From contig CAYZQO010000024.1 of NCBI GenBank assembly GCA_964480725.1, positions 1 through 64,000 of the forward strand: DNA of 64,000 nucleotides. Reading direction: 5' to 3'. A program made the translations under genes and the position numbers. This document shows, one piece after another, positions 1-7,039 of the stretch. Within the stretch, counting starts at the first letter, position 1. Each line of letters starts with the position of its first letter. The notes beneath the pieces are model-generated. The model was not told the origin of the DNA, did no database searches, and was given only the letters and a program-made list of their open reading frames with translations. This DNA is from JAFGBI01 sp964480725 (lineage in GTDB: Bacteria > Myxococcota_A > Polyangia > Polyangiales > Polyangiaceae).

Positions 1-50
1 GGTCTGAGCGACCAGGACGAGTAGTTCTTGCTGCCGATGACGAGCTTCAT
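1..50 (-). CDS. Glutathione S-transferase-like protein, N-terminus only (gene runs off window start)
   Basis: On the minus strand an ATG at position 50 opens a frame reading MKLVIGSKNYSSWSLR, which then leaves the window. This is the characteristic first beta strand and loop of a bacterial glutathione S-transferase subfamily in which N-K-N-Y-S-S-W-S follows the start; the Ser in this loop usually contacts glutathione. Only 16 residues are visible, so the thioredoxin fold and the helical domain cannot be checked. The next minus-strand gene upstream ends at 99, so the two could be co-transcribed. The call rests on motif recognition alone. Confidence 0.6.
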   Translation of the reverse strand, partial: MKLVIGSKNYSSWSLR

Positions 51-98
51 GACGCGGCAGCGTACCTCACCGGACGGGCCGCCGACGCTCCATCGAGC

Positions 99-704
99 TC
101 AACCCGCGCGGATGGCCTCCCTGAACTCGCGAATGGCGCGGCTGGTGGTCGGGGCCTCGAGCAGGCGCTCGATGAGTCTCAGGTCGATGCCCGGCAAGAC
201 GCGGCTCGCGTCGACCTCGACGCAGCGCCCCGACTCGAGCACGTGAACCTGGAGCCTCCCGCGCGCCCAAACCCACACCTCCCCGACACCGAGGCGCTCG
301 TACACGCGCAGCCTGTCGACGCCGCCGCGGGTCCACTCGACCTCGATCGCGAGGTGGGGCGCGTCCCCGACGGGCGCGTCCCCGAACACGAAGCACTCGT
401 CCGGCTCGAGCCCCCGCTGGGCGGGCTCGTTCTTGAGCGTCCAGGAGCCGAGGCTCGTGAACTCGATGCCCTGCTCGAGACACCAGACCTCGACAAGGCT
501 GCCGAGGGTCGATTTGATGGACTCGTGGCTCTTCGACGGGCTCATGATCTCGAGCTGCCCCTCCAGGAAGGTGTAGCGGGGGCGAGGGTCCTCACCGCGG
601 ATCTCGAGCAGGCGCTCGTAGTCGGCCCAAGCTAGCCCGCGCAGGCAAACGACGTCGTCTTGGAGTGACGAGCTGTCGTCGTGAACAAGAGCAGCCTCGG
701 GCAT
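99..704 (-). CDS. Uma2 family (DUF820-type) predicted endonuclease
   Basis: 201 residues, close to the usual length of Uma2/DUF820 proteins, which adopt a PD-(D/E)XK-like restriction nuclease fold and are mostly uncharacterised. Visible family features are the opening segment around LAWADYERLLEIRGEDPRPR, the YTFLEGQLEIMSPS stretch followed by H-E, the acidic GLEPDECFVFGD segment, and HLAIEVEWTRGGVDRLRVYERLGVGEVW, where the I-E-V-E pair and the later K-to-R position would form the catalytic site. Family members usually have a Lys in the last motif, so activity is uncertain. The gene is read divergently from the hydrolase at 851. Confidence 0.8.
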   Translation of the reverse strand: MPEAALVHDDSSSLQDDVVCLRGLAWADYERLLEIRGEDPRPRYTFLEGQLEIMSPSKSHESIKSTLGSLVEVWCLEQGIEFTSLGSWTLKNEPAQRGLEPDECFVFGDAPVGDAPHLAIEVEWTRGGVDRLRVYERLGVGEVWVWARGRLQVHVLESGRCVEVDASRVLPGIDLRLIERLLEAPTTSRAIREFREAIRAG

Positions 705-850
705 GACGGCGAGGATCCTAGCACGATTGGACCGCGCGGCCCCTCGACGAGCTCACCGGAACCCCCGATCTCGGGAGCGACCGCCACGCGTTCCAGCGCG
801 GAGAGTGGCGCACTCGACCGCCGCGCGCTGGCGCGCGCTACACTGCGGCG

Positions 851-1792
851 ATGCGGGCGCAGGGCGGCAGACGGCGGCGGCGCCCGGACAGGCCCCTCGC
901 GCGGGCTCCGCAGCGCGCCCGCCCGCGAGGAGCGAGCATCGTGGTCGCCGCCGCGTTGACGCTCGGCTGCCCCAGCCGGGCGGACGCGCCAGCGCCGGGG
1001 CCGTCGTCGTCCGCCGCCGCCGCGAACGGAGCGGCGACGACTGCCCGCACTGCGCCCGAGGCGGCGCGCGCCGCGTCCCCGCTGCCTCCGCTCGAGGCGG
1101 AGAGCTGGCTCGTCACCCTGCCGGCGCCGCCGGAGGCCCCGGCGCTGGTCTCGGTGCCGCTCGGGGCGCGCGAGCCCCGCCCGATCGTCGTCGGTGTGCA
1201 TGGCGCCGGGGACCGCCCGGAGTGGGCCTGCGGGGGCTACCGCGGCGCCCTCGACGCCTTCCCCTTCATCGTGTGCCCGGCCGGGAACCCCTGCGGCGGC
1301 GGCAAGCTCTGCACCGCGGCCCCCGCTGAGCTCGCGCGCCGCGTCGACGCCGCCGTCGCGGCGCTCAGGGTGCGGTTCGGCACGCACGTCGCCCCGGGCC
1401 CGCTCGTCTTGGTCGGCTTCTCCCTCGGTGCGATCCACGGCGCGGAGCTCCTGCGGACCCGCGGCGCCGAGTTCCCGCGGGCGCTGCTGCTCGAGGGCGG
1501 GGAGCGCGCGCTCACCCCCGCCCTCGCCCGGGGGTTCGTCGCCGAGCGTGGCGAGCGCGTCCTGCTGCTCTGCGCCGCCAACGACTGCGCGGGCCGCTTC
1601 GGCCCGGGCGCCGCCGCGCTCGAGCGGGCGGGCGCCCAGGCGCGCGTGGTCGCCGCCGGGACCCACCGGCACAACCTCGACGGCGCGATGATCGCCGCCG
1701 TGTCTCGCTCGTGGCCCTGGCTCGTCGAGGGTCTCCCGAACTGGCGCGGGTACTTCGATCGCAAGCGGCGCGCACCCGCCCCGGCTCGGTGA
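851..1792 (+). CDS. Alpha/beta hydrolase, probable lipoprotein
   Basis: 313 residues. The N-terminus has an Arg-rich stretch, then a hydrophobic segment ending ALTLGC, which fits a lipobox, followed by a Ser/Ala/Pro linker. The hydrolase core starts near residue 110 with IVVGVHGAGDRPEWACGG. The nucleophile elbow GFSLGAIHG (Ser near residue 192) fits G-x-S-x-G, a possible acid lies in the LLLCAANDCAG strand, and AGTHRHNLDG offers the catalytic His. Substrate is unknown. A TACACT hexamer at 839-844 sits only 6 nt before the ATG and no clear ribosome site is seen, so a leaderless message is possible. Confidence 0.7.
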   Translation: MRAQGGRRRRRPDRPLARAPQRARPRGASIVVAAALTLGCPSRADAPAPGPSSSAAAANGAATTARTAPEAARAASPLPPLEAESWLVTLPAPPEAPALVSVPLGAREPRPIVVGVHGAGDRPEWACGGYRGALDAFPFIVCPAGNPCGGGKLCTAAPAELARRVDAAVAALRVRFGTHVAPGPLVLVGFSLGAIHGAELLRTRGAEFPRALLLEGGERALTPALARGFVAERGERVLLLCAANDCAGRFGPGAAALERAGAQARVVAAGTHRHNLDGAMIAAVSRSWPWLVEGLPNWRGYFDRKRRAPAPAR

Positions 1793-1813
1793 CGCCCGAG
1801 CGGAGCCGACGCC

Positions 1814-1907
1814 AGGATCTGCGAGTTGGTTGCGACCGGGTGCGCGCCGTGCCATCCCTTCCACCATGCGCGCCGAGGATCTGCGGGCGTTTGCGACCCG
1901 TGACTGG
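1814..1907 (+). repeat. Imperfect direct repeat spanning the start of the small ORF
   Basis: A stretch starting AGGATCTGCG at 1814 recurs at 1876 (offset 62 nt) and the similarity continues through TTGCGACC for about 30 nt. The second copy lies inside the small ORF at 1866, coding for EDLRAFATRDW; the first is upstream and in the same reading would give QDLRVGCDRV. It looks like a partial duplication of the gene's own 5' end in its leader. Confidence 0.55.
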
Positions 1908-2117
1908 GCGTACGGGGGGCGGGCCAAGAATGCGCATTGGCGCGCCTTGGCGGCGCGCCGGGGCGCGGGGGCCATACTGCTCGCCGGTGACCTCCTGCGC
2001 GAGCACGTCGCGCGGCACGCCGCTCTCGCGACGCCCACCGCGCGTCGTGCGGACTTGCTTCACCACCTCGAGCTGAAGCGCAAGATCGATGCCGCGAGCG
2101 CACGTTTCCGTCGCTGA
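1866..2117 (+). CDS. Small protein overlapping a nucleotidyltransferase; possible antitoxin partner
   Basis: 83 residues from the ATG at 1866 (an upstream in-frame ATG at 1830 exists but adds an unlikely Arg-rich leader). The protein is rich in charged helix-forming residues (FATRDWAYGGRAKNAHWRAL, then RADLLHHLELKRKIDAASARF). No named family was recognised. Its 3' end overlaps the nucleotidyltransferase start at 2089 by 29 nt, so the two are almost certainly translated together, a layout common for two-gene toxin-antitoxin operons of the MNT/HEPN or AbiEii types. The antitoxin role is inferred from position only. Confidence 0.6.
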   Translation: MRAEDLRAFATRDWAYGGRAKNAHWRALAARRGAGAILLAGDLLREHVARHAALATPTARRADLLHHLELKRKIDAASARFRR

Positions 2118-2691
2118 CGTGCTCGCGGACCTCGCGCGGGCGCTCCAGCCACTTCGGGTCGCCTGGTACTTGTTCGGTGCCCAGGCCCTCGTGCTCCGTG
2201 GGGTTCCGCGGGCCACCGCCGACGTGGACGTCACGGTGCTGATGGTGGATCGGCCGAGCTCGGAGCTCGTACGCGCGCTCCGTGCGCATGGCTTCACGGT
2301 GCCCTTGGACTCCACGGCGTTCGTGAGCGCGACGCGGGTGTTGCCGGTCATCCACGCGGCCACCCAGCTCCCCGTGGACGTGGTGCTCGGAGGCCCGGGG
2401 CTCGAGGAACATTTCGCAGCCCATGCCGAGCGGTTGCGCGTGGGCCGGCTAACCATCCCCGTCGCGACGCCAACCCATCTCGTCGTGATGAAGGTGCTCG
2501 CGGGGCGACCGAAGGATCTGGAAGATGCCGCCGCGCTCCTCGCGCTGCACGACGCCATCGACGACCGGGAGGTCGACTCCCTCGTCCGCATGCTCGCCGA
2601 TGCACTGGGCGAAGGCGACGTGATCGAACGGCTCACCGCGGTACGGCGACGGGTGCACCCCACCCCACGACGGCGCCCCAAGAAGCGCTGA
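2089..2691 (+). CDS. Nucleotidyltransferase-fold protein (AbiEii/DUF6036-like)
   Basis: 200 residues. Near the N-terminus the sequence YLFGAQALVLRGVPRATADVDVTVLM matches the minimal nucleotidyltransferase pattern: G-A, a helix, R-G, R-x-T-x-D-x-D with two metal-binding Asp residues. The C-terminal part (ATPTHLVVMKVLAGRPKDLEDAAALL) matches the K-x-x-x-x-R-x-K-D-x-x-D helix typical of AbiEii-like and related NTases that modify RNA or proteins. It overlaps the small gene upstream, suggesting a toxin-antitoxin or defence-type pair, but free-standing housekeeping NTases of this class also exist. The C-terminus is a basic tail. Confidence 0.75.
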   Translation: MPRAHVSVADVLADLARALQPLRVAWYLFGAQALVLRGVPRATADVDVTVLMVDRPSSELVRALRAHGFTVPLDSTAFVSATRVLPVIHAATQLPVDVVLGGPGLEEHFAAHAERLRVGRLTIPVATPTHLVVMKVLAGRPKDLEDAAALLALHDAIDDREVDSLVRMLADALGEGDVIERLTAVRRRVHPTPRRRPKKR

Positions 2692-2698
2692 CGCTAGA

Positions 2699-2721
2699 GC
2701 GGCAATCGGTTTGATTGCCGC
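2699..2721 (+). repeat. Perfect 9-bp stem hairpin after the nucleotidyltransferase
   Basis: GCGGCAATC (2699-2707) is the exact reverse complement of GATTGCCGC (2713-2721), with the loop GGTTT. It begins 8 nt after the stop codon at 2691. No T-run follows on the plus strand, so it is not a canonical intrinsic terminator, but it may protect or end the mRNA. It is followed by AATCAACGATCTAGAGC, wording that also occurs in dispersed intergenic repeats of other proteobacteria as far as I recall. Confidence 0.6.
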
Positions 2722-2737
2722 GGAAAATCAACGATCT

Positions 2738-2851
2738 AGAGCACCGAACCGGGAGCAGATCTCGCCCCAGGCGCCGCTGACGACGCACCCTCGCCCCGAG
2801 GGGGTGCGTCGTCAGCGGCGCCGTTGCCATTGGCAGCCGGATCGGTGCTCT
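2738..2851. repeat. Nested inverted repeat, 114 bp, MITE-like or bidirectional terminator
   Basis: Outer arms: AGAGCACCGA (2738-2747) pairs perfectly with TCGGTGCTCT (2842-2851), and similarity continues inward with a few mismatches. Inner arms: 21 nt at 2770-2790 (starting GGCGCCGCTGACG) are the exact reverse complement of 2802-2822, leaving an 11-nt centre. The whole could fold as one long hairpin or cruciform. It lies between the converging nucleotidyltransferase and priA genes, so it could serve as a bidirectional terminator. The nested symmetrical structure also resembles a small non-autonomous mobile element; no target-site duplication was confirmed. Confidence 0.7.
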
Positions 2852-2969
2852 GGCAGACGCCGCTGCGGGCCTCGAGAACTGGAGAGGTCCCCCTGACCCG
2901 ACCAGGACCCGAGGCGTGGGGCCGTCACGCGCACCGCTCCATGAGCTCACCCCACGCGCGGCCCGCCCC

Positions 2970-5213
2970 CTACAACATGCTCACCGGATCCACGTCGATC
3001 ACCAGGCGCACCTCGCGATGGACGGCGGCGCGCGCGATGGCGAACAGGGCCGGGCGCAGGCCGGCGCGGGTGGGGGCCCGGAGCAGGAGCTGATAGCGGT
3101 ATCGCCCGCGCAGCCGCTCGATGGGCGCCGGCGCGGGACCGAGCACGCGCAGGCCCTCCGCCGCCACGCGCCGGGCCAGGGCCGCCACCCGCTCCGCCTC
3201 CGCGCGCACGCGGGGCTCCTCGGTCGCGTCGAGGCGCACCATGGCGAGCCGCACGTGCGGTGGGTAGCCGAGCACGGCCCGGTCGGCGAGCTCTCGCTCG
3301 ACGAAGGTCACCGCGTCGTGCGCGGCGGCGAGGGCGACCGCGGCGTGGCCGGGGTTGCGCGTCTGGATCATCACCGTCCCCGGCGCGTCGCCGCGCCCCG
3401 CCCGCCCCGCCACCTGAACCAGGAGCTGGAACGTCCGCTCCGCCGCGCGAAAATCGGGCATCCCCAGGGCCGCGTCGGCGAAGAGCACGCCCACCAGGGT
3501 CACCCGCGGCAGATCGTGGCCCTTGGTCACCATCTGGGTGCCGACCAGCACATCGAGCGCGCCCGTGCGCATTCGGTCCAGGACCCGCTCGCTCTTGATC
3601 CCGCCCGCCGTATCGCGATCGAGTCGCCCCACGCGCGCGGTCGGGAAGGCCGCGGCGAGGGTCGCCTCGACGCGCTCGGTCCCCGAGCCCTCCAGCGAGA
3701 GCTGGTCGCTCTGGCACTCAGGGCACCGTGCGGGGACGGGGCGCTCGTGGCCGCAGTAGTGGCACAGGAGCCGCTCCCCGCGGCTCTTGTGCAGCGTCAG
3801 CGCCACCGAGCAGCTCGGACACTGCAACAGCTCGCCGCAGGCGTCGCAGACGAGGCTCGGGGCGAAACCGCGGCGGTTGAGGAACAGGATCGCCTGCTCC
3901 TTTCGCTCGAGGGTGCGCTCGAGCGCGCGGTAGAGCGGCAGGCTGAGCCACCGGTCCCCGGTGGGCCCGGGGCCCACCCGCCGCAGGTCGACCAGCTCGA
4001 CCTTGGGCATCGTCATGGCCGCCCGCGCCCGCTCGGGGAGCCGCAGCCGCTCGAGCTTGCCCGCGCGCACCAGGGCCTCGCTCTCGAGCGAGGGCGTCGC
4101 CGATCCGAGGACCGAGACGGCGGCCGCGCGGTGGGCGCGCAGGAGGGCCATGTCGCGCGCGTGGTAGCGCACGCCCTCCTCCTGCTTGAAAGAGCCGTCG
4201 TGCTCCTCGTCCACACAAATCAAGCCCAGCGCCGGCACCGGTGCGAAGAGCGCGGAGCGCGCGCCAACCGCGACCCGCAGCTCCCCGGAGCGGAGCCGCC
4301 GCCACATGGCGTGGCGAGCACGCTCGGACAGGCCGCTGTGCAGCACCGCCACCGCGTCCCCGAGGCGGGCGCGGAAGCGGCCCGCGAGCTGCGGGGTGAG
4401 CGCGATCTCGGGCACCAGCACGATGGCGCCGCGGCCGAGCGCGAGGCACCGCTCGACGGCGTGCAGGTACACCTCGGTCTTGCCCGACGCCGTGACACCG
4501 TGCAGCAGGAAGGCGCCGCGCGCGCCGGCGTCGAGGCGCGCCGTCAACGCCGCCACCGCCGCGCGCTGGGCGGGGTTGAGCTCCGGCGGCCCGTCGCGGT
4601 CGATGGGGTCGGCGGCGAACGGATCCTCCGGCGCCGGACTGCGCTCGACCACCGCGAGCCCAAGCTCGACCAGGCGCCGCAGGGCCGGGCGCGCGTTGCC
4701 GAAGGCAGCCGCGAGCTCGCTCACCGCGAGCGGACCCTCGGCGCCGAGACGCGCGAGGATCGCCCGCGCCTGCTCGCCAAGGCGCGGCGGCGGCGCGGCG
4801 CCGGGCAGGGCCCGCGCCACCTGGATCAGGCGCCCGATGGTGCCCACGCCCCCGAGGTCGAGCCCCTGCTGGTCCAGCTCCGCCTTGACCGCGCGCTCCA
4901 CCGCCGGTAGCGCGAGCCGCATCACCTCCCCGAGCGGCGCCACGTAGTAGCGGGCCAGCTCCACCAAGAAATCGAGCAGCTCCGGCTCCAGCACCGGTTC
5001 GGCGTCGATGACGGCGACGAGCGGCCGGAGCCGCGCCTCGGGTAGCTCGGGCTCCCGATCGCTCGCGTCCAGGACCACCCCGAGGACGCGCCGCCGCCCG
5101 AAGTCCACCAGCACCCGCGCGCCCCTGCCCACCCGCCCGACGAGCGCGTCGGGGATCCGGTAGGTGAACGCCTGCCCGAGCGGCACCGGCACGGCGACGG
5201 TGGCGAGCTGCAC
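2970..5213 (-). CDS. priA: Primosomal protein N' (replication restart helicase PriA)
   Basis: 747 residues from a GTG at 5213, matching the normal PriA start VQLATVAVPVPLGQAFTYRI; an in-frame ATG at 5312 would add an unconserved leader. PriA recognises stalled forks and loads the replicative helicase. Seen in order: N-terminal DNA-binding domain (1-100), Walker A GVTASGKT (239-246), DEEH box (335-338), and eight zinc-binding Cys at 456, 459, 465, 468, 484, 487, 497 and 500. Helicase motifs IV-VI follow with LVGTQMVTKGHDLPRV and QVAGRAGRG. Nothing is missing. The gene converges on the nucleotidyltransferase across a large palindrome and is divergent from yciB. Confidence 0.97.
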   Translation of the reverse strand: MQLATVAVPVPLGQAFTYRIPDALVGRVGRGARVLVDFGRRRVLGVVLDASDREPELPEARLRPLVAVIDAEPVLEPELLDFLVELARYYVAPLGEVMRLALPAVERAVKAELDQQGLDLGGVGTIGRLIQVARALPGAAPPPRLGEQARAILARLGAEGPLAVSELAAAFGNARPALRRLVELGLAVVERSPAPEDPFAADPIDRDGPPELNPAQRAAVAALTARLDAGARGAFLLHGVTASGKTEVYLHAVERCLALGRGAIVLVPEIALTPQLAGRFRARLGDAVAVLHSGLSERARHAMWRRLRSGELRVAVGARSALFAPVPALGLICVDEEHDGSFKQEEGVRYHARDMALLRAHRAAAVSVLGSATPSLESEALVRAGKLERLRLPERARAAMTMPKVELVDLRRVGPGPTGDRWLSLPLYRALERTLERKEQAILFLNRRGFAPSLVCDACGELLQCPSCSVALTLHKSRGERLLCHYCGHERPVPARCPECQSDQLSLEGSGTERVEATLAAAFPTARVGRLDRDTAGGIKSERVLDRMRTGALDVLVGTQMVTKGHDLPRVTLVGVLFADAALGMPDFRAAERTFQLLVQVAGRAGRGDAPGTVMIQTRNPGHAAVALAAAHDAVTFVERELADRAVLGYPPHVRLAMVRLDATEEPRVRAEAERVAALARRVAAEGLRVLGPAPAPIERLRGRYRYQLLLRAPTRAGLRPALFAIARAAVHREVRLVIDVDPVSML

Positions 5214-5362
5214 GGGGCCAGCATGACCCAGCGGCGGCGGGCGCGGCGGCCCAATTCCGCAGGCTTTCCGGCCGGAGCCGTGGGGCAAGGGGGCCGAAGG
5301 ACCCCCACCCACCGCGACGGGAGGACGGGCGCCGAGCCGGGCGCTATGGTCCCCGCCCCCCG

Positions 5363-5908
5363 ATGAAGCTCCTCTTCGACTTCCTGCCGCTCATCCTCTT
5401 TCTGGTCGCGTACCGGAAGTTCGACATCTACGTCGCGACCGGGACGGCGATCGCCGCGTCGGTCGCGCAGATCGCGTACCTCTTGGTGCGAAGACGGCGG
5501 ATCGAGCCGGTGGTGTGGGTCAGCCTGACCGTCATCGTGATCTTCGGTGGCGCGACGATCCTGCTGCATGACGAGACGTTCATCAAATGGAAGCCCACGG
5601 TGCTCTACTGGGTGGGTGGGGCGGTGATCGCGGGCGGCGAGCTCCTCGGGCGGAGCGCCCTGCGCGGACTGCTCGGCTCCCAGCTCACGCTCCCGGCGCC
5701 GGTGTGGCGGCGCCTCGCCTGGGTGTGGGCGGCGTTCCTCGCGCTGCTCGGCGCCACCAACCTGGCCGTGGCCTACACCTTCAGCACCGACGTCTGGGTC
5801 AACTTCAAGGTCTTCGGCCTGCTCGGGCTGATGCTCGTCTTCGTCATCGGCCAGAGCTTCTATCTCGCGCGGTACCTCGAACCCGAGGGGCCACCCGACC
5901 CGGAGTGA
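5363..5908 (+). CDS. yciB: Septation protein A / inner membrane-spanning protein YciB
   Basis: 181 residues, the usual size. Five hydrophobic segments are visible, starting MKLLFDFLPLILFLVAYRKF. Family signatures include the FIKWKPTVLYW segment and the C-terminal VNFKVFGLLGLMLVFVIGQSFYLARYL. YciB/IspZ is an inner-membrane protein linked to cell envelope synthesis and division; its biochemical role is still poorly defined. A TATGGT hexamer at 5345-5350 lies 12 nt before the ATG, so the leader would be very short. Confidence 0.93.
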   Translation: MKLLFDFLPLILFLVAYRKFDIYVATGTAIAASVAQIAYLLVRRRRIEPVVWVSLTVIVIFGGATILLHDETFIKWKPTVLYWVGGAVIAGGELLGRSALRGLLGSQLTLPAPVWRRLAWVWAAFLALLGATNLAVAYTFSTDVWVNFKVFGLLGLMLVFVIGQSFYLARYLEPEGPPDPE

Positions 5909-5944
5909 CCCGGCACCCCCCGCGACCGCGCGGGCCGTCGGCGC

Positions 5945-6904
5945 TCAGCACCCGTCGTAGACGTAGGATCCGCTCCCCGGCGCGGTGACGTTCAGATCCC
6001 GCAGAACAATCGACAGCTCGGGGAAGTCCGCGCAACCGGCCGTGAAGTCCTGCTGCCGGTACTCGATGACGAAGACGCGATCGCCGTACGCTTCCTGGTA
6101 GTCGCCGCACTCCGACCAGCGGTTGCACTCCTCCGCGACGGCGAAGTCGGTGCCCATGTCGGCGACGCGGTCCAGGAGCTCCGCGGAGTTCTTCTGCGCG
6201 ATGGCGAGCCCGGCGTCGTGCGCCACCACCGAGAGCGACGCCATGAACGCGACGGCCGCCGCCTCGGTGAGGAGCCCCCCGGAGCGATTGTAGCTGTCGA
6301 GGTTGTCGATCTCGACGGCGTCGAACCCATCGGTGGCGCACTGCTCGATCCAGTCGCCGACGATGGCCGTGAGCGCGGCGCGCTTCGCCTCGGTGCCCAC
6401 GTCCAGGAGGAGCTCGCCCCAGTCCTCGTCCTCCACCGGAGTCCCCTCCCCGTCCCGCAACACCAGGTCGGGGTGCTCGTCGAGCCAGAACGACTCCTCC
6501 CCCGGCTGCGTCTGGAACCCGTTCACGTAGCAGAGGTTGTAGAGCCCGGGCGCGGGCGCGCTCTCGCGATCGCGACTGACGACGGTGACCCCGTCGGGCG
6601 GCGCGTAGGGCGCGCCGATCTGGTAGTCGAAGCCCGCGTTGGCCGGCGGGAGCACCACGCTTGGGGCGCCGCCGGCCCCGCCGCCAGGCGGAGCGCCGCC
6701 CGCGCCGGCTCCGGCCCCGCCGCCAGGCTCGCCGCCGGCACCACCCTGCTCGCCCCCTCCGGCGCCGCCGCCGCCCGCCGGCGATCCCCCGCCGCCCGTG
6801 CTGACACCCCCTCCGCCCTCGTCGGCCTCGTCCTCGCCGCCGCAGCCGAGCGCCAGCAGCAGCGCGATCACCCCGCACGACCCACCGAGCGTCCTCGTCG
6901 CCAT
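5945..6904 (-). CDS. Endo alpha-1,4-polygalactosaminidase-like (GH114) lipoprotein
   Basis: 319 residues. The start ATG at 6904 gives MATRTLGGSCGVIALLLALGCGGE, a lipoprotein signal with lipobox ending at Cys; a longer upstream frame is only antisense to the kinase gene. Residues 25-85 are a Gly/Ala-rich linker. The catalytic TIM-barrel follows: FDYQIGAPYAPPDGVTVVSRD, LYNLCYVNGFQT, then TDGFDAVEIDNLDSY, whose Asp and Glu residues match the active site region of the DUF297/TM1410/GH114 fold, and IAQKNSAELLDRVADMGTDFAVAEECNRW. Such enzymes cut galactosaminogalactan-type polysaccharide; exact substrate is not deducible. Confidence 0.85.
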   Translation of the reverse strand: MATRTLGGSCGVIALLLALGCGGEDEADEGGGGVSTGGGGSPAGGGGAGGGEQGGAGGEPGGGAGAGAGGAPPGGGAGGAPSVVLPPANAGFDYQIGAPYAPPDGVTVVSRDRESAPAPGLYNLCYVNGFQTQPGEESFWLDEHPDLVLRDGEGTPVEDEDWGELLLDVGTEAKRAALTAIVGDWIEQCATDGFDAVEIDNLDSYNRSGGLLTEAAAVAFMASLSVVAHDAGLAIAQKNSAELLDRVADMGTDFAVAEECNRWSECGDYQEAYGDRVFVIEYRQQDFTAGCADFPELSIVLRDLNVTAPGSGSYVYDGC

Positions 6905-7039
6905 CGGCGCGACTTTACCACACACTCCGCCGCGCCTGGGCACTTGCCGTGAGACTCCGGTGGTTTCACGCGCACCGGCGGGCGCTTCGCGATACCCTGT
7001 TCCGGGGTTTCTCGTCACCACGAGCCGGCCCCGTCCGAG

